From NCBI RefSeq assembly GCF_000746845.1, contig NZ_KN050846.1, forward strand, positions 1,380,963 to 1,444,962: DNA of 64,000 nucleotides, written 5' to 3'. This DNA is from Altibacter lentus (GTDB taxonomy: Bacteria; Bacteroidota; Bacteroidia; Flavobacteriales; Flavobacteriaceae). Below, piece after piece: positions 58,575 to 64,000 of the stretch. Position 1 is the first letter of the stretch. The number at the start of each line of letters is the position of its first letter. The position numbers and the translations under genes are program-made. The notes below the pieces were generated by a model. It saw only the letters and a program-made list of their open reading frames with translations, made no database searches and was not told the origin of the DNA.

Positions 58575-59986
58575 TCTTCGTCAAATTTTATATTAAACCC
58601 TAATTGCAAAGATATACTTTTTGCCTTTGCAAGGTTTCCGTACCGAAGCAAATTGTCGGCAGCTATATAAAAGTTGAATTTACCAATGTCTGCAACCAGT
58701 CCTAAACCAACATTTGACGAGGAATAAGGATCTATCGTATAAGTTGCTTTCGCCGAAAGATAGTCGGTGAACCGTCTATAGTAAAAAGCTGTTGCCGCGG
58801 TTTGAGGGGCCTTTGGTCTAAAGATACTGTATAGCTGTATCCCTACAGACTGATTCCTGTCAATACTCCCGCCGGGATTTCTGCAATCGCATTCTTTCCC
58901 TTTTCCAACAATACGCCCAAATTTATAGGTGAGTCCGCCATTTAGCTTTAACGGACGCATTTGGGTGTACGAATTGGTCAAGGTGTCTATTGGGATTTCC
59001 CGCTCGATCTCATCTTCAAGGTCATCGTAATACGGCAAGGTTCCTTGTCCGTCTGCCAAGGGCGGGAAAATAAGTTCAATACCATCAAGCGTATACGTTC
59101 CGCTTGCCTGATAGGTTTCCACATCGTTCGAATGGAAAATGGTTCCAAGGTCCAAGACGCTTGCACTGGCAGTAAGATTATTGGTAATGTCGTAAGTTGC
59201 TCCCAGATCGATACCCAGTCCAATGTTCCCTCCAAAAAAGGCTCTCCCCAATATCTCATTGGTTACTTGGGAAGCTCCGTCCAGGTCCCGTAAAGAGGCG
59301 ATTCCGGAGGTCTCCACCGTAACATTGGCATTTTGTACTGTATGTTCGTAAATATTAACACTGCCATCTCCCAATCGAGTGACAAAGGTACCCGAGTTGC
59401 TTGTACTGCGATAGCTAATCATACTGGAATATAATTTAGCTCTGGCTCCTATAGTGAGTTTATCTGTAATTTGCTTATTGGCACCAAAATGAAAAACAGT
59501 CATAAAATCTCCTGTGGTACTCACCTCTCCCAGATCGAATTCATAGTCCAAGTAATCTCTATTTCCCTCCCATGCCAAGATTGCCAGGTCTCTTGGGAAA
59601 TAAAGAATAAAATCGAACTCCTGATAGATTCCGCCGGAGAAGAAAATATCATTTTTAGCACGCCAACCAAAATTAATAAGTTCCAACTGCTCTGTGGCGG
59701 TAAAGAAATCTGTGTTCTCCATTTCAAAGATCTTGTTACGTATGCGCGTGTTGATGTCTACATCAGACTTCCCAAAAATATCATAGACCGAAACACCTGA
59801 AGCACCGCCGTTAACGTGCAGCTGAGACAAGAATGGTATCCCAAAATGCATTCTTTGAGGTGCTTTCCCTCCCGGATTGAGCAGTAAGGATTGAGGAATC
59901 TCTTCAACACCATAGATAAGCTGCTTGTTTTGTGCAATAGTCGTGAACGCCCATAAGGCGATGATACATGTTATTAGATCTCGCAT
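58571..59986 (-). CDS. DUF5723-type outer-membrane protein
   Basis: The 471-residue protein has a signal peptide (MRDLITCIIALWAFTTIA, cleavage before Q) and repeated amphipathic strands typical of a long barrel (LTIGARAKLYSSMISYRST, GLGIDLGATYDITNNLTASAS, LKLNGGLTYKFG, ending LQLGFNIKF). Features of the DUF5723 family are the N-terminal SLLLNPGGKAPQRMHFGIPF and a Cys-pair loop (ECDCRNPGG). It sits between a lipoprotein and an exported protein in one operon. Function unknown. Confidence 0.8.
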   Translation of the reverse strand: MRDLITCIIALWAFTTIAQNKQLIYGVEEIPQSLLLNPGGKAPQRMHFGIPFLSQLHVNGGASGVSVYDIFGKSDVDINTRIRNKIFEMENTDFFTATEQLELINFGWRAKNDIFFSGGIYQEFDFILYFPRDLAILAWEGNRDYLDYEFDLGEVSTTGDFMTVFHFGANKQITDKLTIGARAKLYSSMISYRSTSNSGTFVTRLGDGSVNIYEHTVQNANVTVETSGIASLRDLDGASQVTNEILGRAFFGGNIGLGIDLGATYDITNNLTASASVLDLGTIFHSNDVETYQASGTYTLDGIELIFPPLADGQGTLPYYDDLEDEIEREIPIDTLTNSYTQMRPLKLNGGLTYKFGRIVGKGKECDCRNPGGSIDRNQSVGIQLYSIFRPKAPQTAATAFYYRRFTDYLSAKATYTIDPYSSSNVGLGLVADIGKFNFYIAADNLLRYGNLAKAKSISLQLGFNIKFDEE

Positions 59987-59990
59987 TGTA

Positions 59991-60536
59991 TTAAAATTCC
60001 AGGTAGTAGGTAGTTTTAGATTGTAGGTTCAAGGTGCCTTCCAAAGTTTGGTTGGAGGACGGGATAGTAACCGATACGACCACTTTGGAGGCTGCGGTCA
60101 ACCGTGTGATATCATCCCCTTCGACCACTTCTTCAAACTCTGTAATAACAGGATCTTGGGGGGTTCCTTGTATTACATTGGTTTGTGTGGTGTAGGTCGT
60201 GTCGTTGGTTTCACTTAAAAATTGAAAATCGACCTGAAACGTTCTAGGTATTCCATTGGTGAATTTAAAATAGAACTCGGCTCTTCGTAAACTTTCCTGA
60301 ATTTGCGCGTCGTCCAGAAAGCGAATGTCTGTAGTATCGGTGACGGTGAGTACAGGGGTGTTATTGATAGAATCGAAAAAATGGGATGCTGTTAGGTTGA
60401 AATAGATAAGGTCTAGTTCAACAACAGGTGTAAGGGCAATATCCTCGGCCTGATCGAAATCGGTGTCCTTGACACAGGCAAACAACAGGAAACTCAAAAA
60501 TACAGCCGCTACCGGCAATAATAGGTTCTTCTTCAT
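59991..60536 (-). CDS. Lipoprotein of the surface module, unknown
   Basis: The 181-residue lipoprotein has a lipobox FAC (Cys21). The mature part begins with acidic residues and carries strand-rich sequence (VVELDLIYFNLTASHFFDSI, VVSVTIPSSNQTLEGTLNLQ). I do not recognise a named domain. It is four bases ahead of the DUF5723 gene and starts the three-gene unit. Confidence 0.78.
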   Translation of the reverse strand: MKKNLLLPVAAVFLSFLLFACVKDTDFDQAEDIALTPVVELDLIYFNLTASHFFDSINNTPVLTVTDTTDIRFLDDAQIQESLRRAEFYFKFTNGIPRTFQVDFQFLSETNDTTYTTQTNVIQGTPQDPVITEFEEVVEGDDITRLTAASKVVVSVTIPSSNQTLEGTLNLQSKTTYYLEF

Positions 60537-60587
60537 GACTGGGGATTGTTCGTGTAAGTAACGGTAATAAATACGTAAATATTATGA

Positions 60588-61277
60588 TTACAGATGTTTT
60601 TTAATTTCCGGCAAGCGATGGATCGCTCTGTAACCTTGAGGTACCACTTCATTTCGGTAATTATAAAATAATGTATGCATTCCAATAGCTTCGGCTCCCA
60701 AGATATCTGCTTCAAACGTATCGCCAACCATGAGACTCACCGATGGTTGTACAGCCGCTTTCTCGAGTGCTTTTTGAAATATAACAGGATGGGGCTTCTT
60801 TAACCCTACCTCTTCGGAAGTGGTGACCGTTTCAAAATAAGGAGCGATACCACTATTCTTGAGTTTTAAATGCTGTACAGTATGAAATCCGTTGGTGATG
60901 ATATGAAGCACATATCTTTCAGATAAATACGCCAAAATTTCTTCGGTCCCATCGAACAAGTGATTGTCTACAGGTAGTTCTACAATGTAGGTCTCGGCCA
61001 TTAGGTCGATCAATTCCAAGGGCATAGGCATCTTAAAGGAATTGAAGGTGTCTGTAAGCCTGCCACGGCGCAATTCTTCTTTAGTAACTCGATCTTCCCG
61101 AAAACGTTTCCAGTATTCAAAATTAATAGGTTCATATATCTTTACGAAATGTTTCACATCCATGTCGATATTGTGTTTTTTGAACACCCGTTGAAATGCC
61201 AGCATCGAGTTACGGTCGAAATCCCACAGCGTATGGTCAAGATCGAAGAAAATATCGGTAACGGAAGGATTAGGCAT
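60588..61277 (-). CDS. YjjG-family HAD pyrimidine nucleotidase
   Basis: The 229-residue HAD phosphatase shows motif I FFDLDHTLWDFD (nucleophile Asp12, acid/base Asp14), motif II with the Thr in IITNGF, motif III Lys in GLKKPHPVIF and motif IV MVGDTFEADILGA. It probably dephosphorylates non-canonical pyrimidine nucleotides and cleans the pool, as known for YjjG. Its start overlaps the previous gene's end by eight bases. Confidence 0.9.
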   Translation of the reverse strand: MPNPSVTDIFFDLDHTLWDFDRNSMLAFQRVFKKHNIDMDVKHFVKIYEPINFEYWKRFREDRVTKEELRRGRLTDTFNSFKMPMPLELIDLMAETYIVELPVDNHLFDGTEEILAYLSERYVLHIITNGFHTVQHLKLKNSGIAPYFETVTTSEEVGLKKPHPVIFQKALEKAAVQPSVSLMVGDTFEADILGAEAIGMHTLFYNYRNEVVPQGYRAIHRLPEIKKHL

Positions 61278-62568
61278 CTGGATTTAATTTTTTGGAGAAT
61301 AGCTCACGCCATATCGTATTACCGATCGTTGGCGTAAAATCTCTATTGGTGAAAACAATGGAAAACGTACCGTGTACCTCGGCTACAGCAGCCCACAACT
61401 GGTCTATCTTCTTTGTGATATCGGACGCATATTTATTTTTGAACGATCTCGTGGACGCAGTAATTGGGTGAACGATCAAAGGTGTTTTGATCTCGTAGTC
61501 CAGATCATAGAATAAGAACGGTGTGCAAGTACCTGCTCGAAATCCCGGTTCGTTCTCATAGCCCATAGTGAAATCCTTTTGCACCTCCAGTTCCACCAGA
61601 TTGCGGTACAATTCGGGTAGATTTACCAAATATTGGGCGTTCATAGAGCTTTGTAAGCTTCGGTTGGTGATGCTCTCGATGCGTTTCTTCTCACTGCGCA
61701 ACATCTCGTAATCCTGCAATGCTTCAAAAGAAAAGATAAGACCTACCTCCTTATAATCTGAAACATACTTGAGCAACATCTTGAACTTCTGGCGGTAGGT
61801 ATTGATGCTTTCTTCAAATACGGTGGCTTCGCCCAACAAGAAGAATACGGTTAATTTATTCGTGCTTTTTCGAGCTTCAGAAATAAGCCATTGGAAGGTG
61901 TCGAAGGGATCCTGCCGTAGGCCCAAGATCACCCGTGTCCTCTCTAAGAATCGTGACATTTTAAATTTTAAAAGGTCCTTTCCGTAGCCAACCAACGAGC
62001 GAAACGCCCCCCTTTGATTATACGCATAGGGTTGTCGCGCTTTTACCAGATTGTGAACCGTCATGCTCTTAAATGAAAAGATAAGGCTCGGAAACTGTTG
62101 TAAGAGTACGGCTTTGAACTTGTAGGCCCAAATATCCACTACCGGTTGAGAGAGAAACCCGTTTTTGAACGCCAAACTTTCGTTGGCGGGGTAACGGCCC
62201 ATTCCATCCTTTACATGCGGGAGGTATTCTTCAAAACGGCTCAACAGGTAAAATCCGGCCGAAAAGATATCGAACGGCAGGTCGCTCTTTTCTCCTGTTG
62301 CAAAAAAACATTTGGTCGCCTCCCATTCTTTTACGGTAATTTCCTCACTGTCGATACCTTGCTGTGTGAGCAGACCATGACTTTGAATAAAAAGTTCGTT
62401 TCCCATGGGTTGTTTCCCATACGATAGTTTTGCTCCGTCAAAAGCTATAAAATCTTCGATCTGTGATGTAAAATTCACCTCCAACCCTAGGATTCTGGTA
62501 CAAATATGCTTAAAGATGTAGGTGATCCTGGGTGTGACCTTTTGGGTGTAAACTAATAATATGGACAC
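61270..62568 (-). CDS. Polysaccharide-deacetylase-like protein, probably degenerate
   Basis: The 432-residue protein resembles the Bacteroidota polysaccharide-deacetylase family with an N-terminal DUF7033-like part. Conserved landmarks are GFYLLSRFEEYL, FFLLGE, DFTMGYENEPGFRAG and TPFLFYDLDYEIKT. As I recall the family, active members have LGDYG with a metal Asp, GIHPS, a His in the SRQHFL segment, HPF and LWHN; here these read LGEAT, IFSFE, MNAQYL, HPIT and VFTN, so most metal or catalytic positions seem lost. The start is a GTG that directly abuts the radC stop codon. It is probably a structural or binding protein in envelope biogenesis. Confidence 0.65.
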   Translation of the reverse strand: MSILLVYTQKVTPRITYIFKHICTRILGLEVNFTSQIEDFIAFDGAKLSYGKQPMGNELFIQSHGLLTQQGIDSEEITVKEWEATKCFFATGEKSDLPFDIFSAGFYLLSRFEEYLPHVKDGMGRYPANESLAFKNGFLSQPVVDIWAYKFKAVLLQQFPSLIFSFKSMTVHNLVKARQPYAYNQRGAFRSLVGYGKDLLKFKMSRFLERTRVILGLRQDPFDTFQWLISEARKSTNKLTVFFLLGEATVFEESINTYRQKFKMLLKYVSDYKEVGLIFSFEALQDYEMLRSEKKRIESITNRSLQSSMNAQYLVNLPELYRNLVELEVQKDFTMGYENEPGFRAGTCTPFLFYDLDYEIKTPLIVHPITASTRSFKNKYASDITKKIDQLWAAVAEVHGTFSIVFTNRDFTPTIGNTIWRELFSKKLNPDA

Positions 62569-63267
62569 TTATAGAAGGTTTTCGTCTGCAAAGCTAAAGT
62601 ACGCTTTTTCGGTAATTATAAGGTGGTCCAATACCTTAATGTCCAAACTTTCTCCTGCTTTTTTGAGTTTCTGGGTCAAATCCTTATCGGCCTGACTTGG
62701 GTGTAGCGTCCCTGACGGATGATTATGTGCTAGTATAAGTGCTACAGCTCCCAGCTGCAAGGCATTCTTAAAGGCCAACCGCACATCCACCAAGGTCCCT
62801 GTAATACCTCCTTTGCTCAATTGAGCGGTCTGTAAGACCTTGTTGGCATTGTTCAAATAAATGATCCAGAACTCCTCATGGGGAAGTTCTGAAATGATGG
62901 GTTGCATCAGTTCAAAAACCGAAGTACTGGAATTTATCTTCTTTTTTTGAAGTGCTTCTCCCATACGACGACGGCGTCCTAATTCTAGGGCTGCCAAGAT
63001 GGTAACAGCTTTTGCTTCTCCAATCCCCTTGAACTGCAAGAGATCGCTTAATTCCAGCTTACCCAGTTCGTTCAAGTTGTTCGCTGTCGACGCCAATATA
63101 CGTTTACAGAGCGCTACGGCACTTTCATTGCGACTTCCCGATCCAATAAGGATCGCAAGTAACTCGGCATCACTTAAAACAGCATGCCCCCTTTGAAGTA
63201 ATTTTTCCCGTGGTCGGTCCTTTTCACTCCAATGTTTTATCGAAAATGGTGATGACGTTTTCCCCAT
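62569..63267 (-). CDS. radC: RadC family JAMM protein (UPF0758)
   Basis: The 232-residue protein has an N-terminal helix-hairpin-helix-like region (LLQFKGIGEAKAVTILAALEL, about 76-96) and a JAB/MPN domain with the metal-binding HNHPSG at 181-186 and Asp194 in SQADKDLT. It is traditionally called a DNA repair protein, but its true role is unsettled. It starts an operon-like run of minus-strand genes down to 60588. Confidence 0.92.
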   Translation of the reverse strand: MGKTSSPFSIKHWSEKDRPREKLLQRGHAVLSDAELLAILIGSGSRNESAVALCKRILASTANNLNELGKLELSDLLQFKGIGEAKAVTILAALELGRRRRMGEALQKKKINSSTSVFELMQPIISELPHEEFWIIYLNNANKVLQTAQLSKGGITGTLVDVRLAFKNALQLGAVALILAHNHPSGTLHPSQADKDLTQKLKKAGESLDIKVLDHLIITEKAYFSFADENLL

Positions 63268-63358
63268 ATTTTATTCGTTTCTGAAAAATGAATACGATTT
63301 GAATAAAAATAGTATCGGGGAGTTGTTACCAACTAGTATATAGAAGGCTGAAGTATTT

Positions 63359-63366
63359 CAAAGATA
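63359..63366 (-). promoter_or_regulatory. Putative -7 element of radC
   Basis: The minus strand reads TATCTTTG, an exact TAnnTTTG match, about 90 bases before the radC ATG. No clear -33 box is seen. Confidence 0.35.
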
Positions 63367-63416
63367 TAAAACTAAAATTTTGTTCGTACCTTTCCTATTC
63401 ACTAAATTTTTAATCG

Positions 63417-63866
63417 ATGAAATCAATATTTGAAGAAGATGCTTATAATGAACTCCTCTCACGCATTGAAAAATTAAGTCCTTCGTCAGAACGCCAATGG
63501 GGCAGTATGGATGCAGCTCAAATGTTGCACCATTCACAAAAACCTTTTGAGATCCCGCTTGAAAAAACGACCATTAAAAAGCCCAATATTTTAATGAAGT
63601 TGATGATCAAAAGCTTTAAACCGCTGCTGTACAATGATAAACCCTGGAAGAAGAATTTGCGGACGGCAAAAGAATTTGTAGTGACGGCGCCCAAGGATTT
63701 TGACAAGGAAAAGCAATATCTGTTGGACCTTATGGCCGAATATTATGCTGAACGCAACCGTGAATCATGGAAACCGCATCCCGGATTTGGTCATTTCACC
63801 AACGCACAGTGGGGGCAAATGCAATACAAACATCTTGACCATCACTTACGCCAATTTGGTGTTTGA
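63417..63866 (+). CDS. DUF1569 protein, DinB-like fold
   Basis: The 149-residue protein matches DUF1569, a member of the DinB/YfiT-like four-helix superfamily. Visible features are QWGSMDAAQMLHHSQKPFEI near residue 30 and the C-terminal HPGFGHFTNAQWGQMQYKHLDHH; the histidines are the presumed metal ligands. Members are often putative thiol or metal-dependent enzymes, but this group has no established reaction. It faces away from radC. Confidence 0.88.
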   Translation: MKSIFEEDAYNELLSRIEKLSPSSERQWGSMDAAQMLHHSQKPFEIPLEKTTIKKPNILMKLMIKSFKPLLYNDKPWKKNLRTAKEFVVTAPKDFDKEKQYLLDLMAEYYAERNRESWKPHPGFGHFTNAQWGQMQYKHLDHHLRQFGV

Positions 63867-64000
63867 GGACCCGACTGAAACGGGTACAAGCTCCTAAACT
63901 GTCGTTTATGCCAAATTGGGGATTGTACTTTAGAGAGGTGTGCAGCGACCGCTTTGTTAGGGGCCTATCAATAATTGATTCCTGCTATAAAAAATTTTTC

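Noticed and set aside
63869-63885. Hairpin ACCCG/CGGGT after the DUF1569 gene
   Set aside because: The stem has only five pairs and no T-run follows; too weak to call a terminator.

Overview
The window is a chromosomal segment from a member of the Flavobacteriaceae (Bacteroidota). Evidence seen directly: three tandem SusC/SusD pairs, a FecI/FecR/TonB-receptor trio, a fused str-S10-spc-alpha ribosomal operon running rpsL to rplQ with no map or adk gene, the gene order rplQ-carA-eno-gltA, and promoter-like sites of the Bacteroidota type (TTG or TTTG, about 17 to 20 bases, then TAnnTTTG). The sequence is moderately AT-rich. I see no rRNA, tRNA, insertion sequence, prophage or CRISPR array, and no gene-free stretch longer than 300 bases.

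Layout. (1) 47-9334, plus strand: an ECF sigma factor, a FecR-type anti-sigma factor and a TonB-dependent transducer, then three small exported proteins (two clear paralogues and one probable divergent relative), a TPR histidine kinase with a LuxR-type response regulator, and a lipoprotein. (2) 9335-20336: argS, two small hypotheticals, an SDR/DUF2867 protein, then a minus-strand block of ctlX-like hydrolase, an outer-membrane barrel protein, an arginine-deiminase-family enzyme, gltA, eno and carA. The 277-base gap at 14396-14672 holds a candidate structured RNA. (3) 20394-37704, minus strand: 31 ribosomal, translation and secretion genes from a strong consensus promoter (37674-37704) to a strong terminator (20396-20430), with apparent internal regulatory elements, most clearly a terminator between rpsJ and rplC. 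(4) 37800-54857, plus strand: an Omp85-type barrel protein and three SusC/SusD operons with accessory lipoproteins, separated by two textbook terminators. (5) 54924-63866: rlmB, a rhomboid protease, rarA, a three-gene surface or exported module, a YjjG-type nucleotidase, a polysaccharide-deacetylase-like protein that looks catalytically degenerate, radC and a DUF1569 protein.

How the parts work together. Region 1 reads as a cell-surface signalling module: the TonB receptor carries an N-terminal signalling (STN) domain expected to talk to FecR, which controls the sigma factor; the exported proteins and the two-component system beside it may be its output or a second sensor. Region 3 is the core translation operon. 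Region 4 is nutrient import across the outer membrane, but without glycoside hydrolases or regulators that would name the substrate. The most interesting non-coding signals are the rpsJ-rplC attenuator-like element, the structured element at 14578-14655, paired inverted heptamer arrays at 23618-23686, near-identical 69-base leaders on two susC genes, and an rlmB promoter whose start site falls inside the preceding operon's terminator. All functional statements beyond recognisable families are inference.
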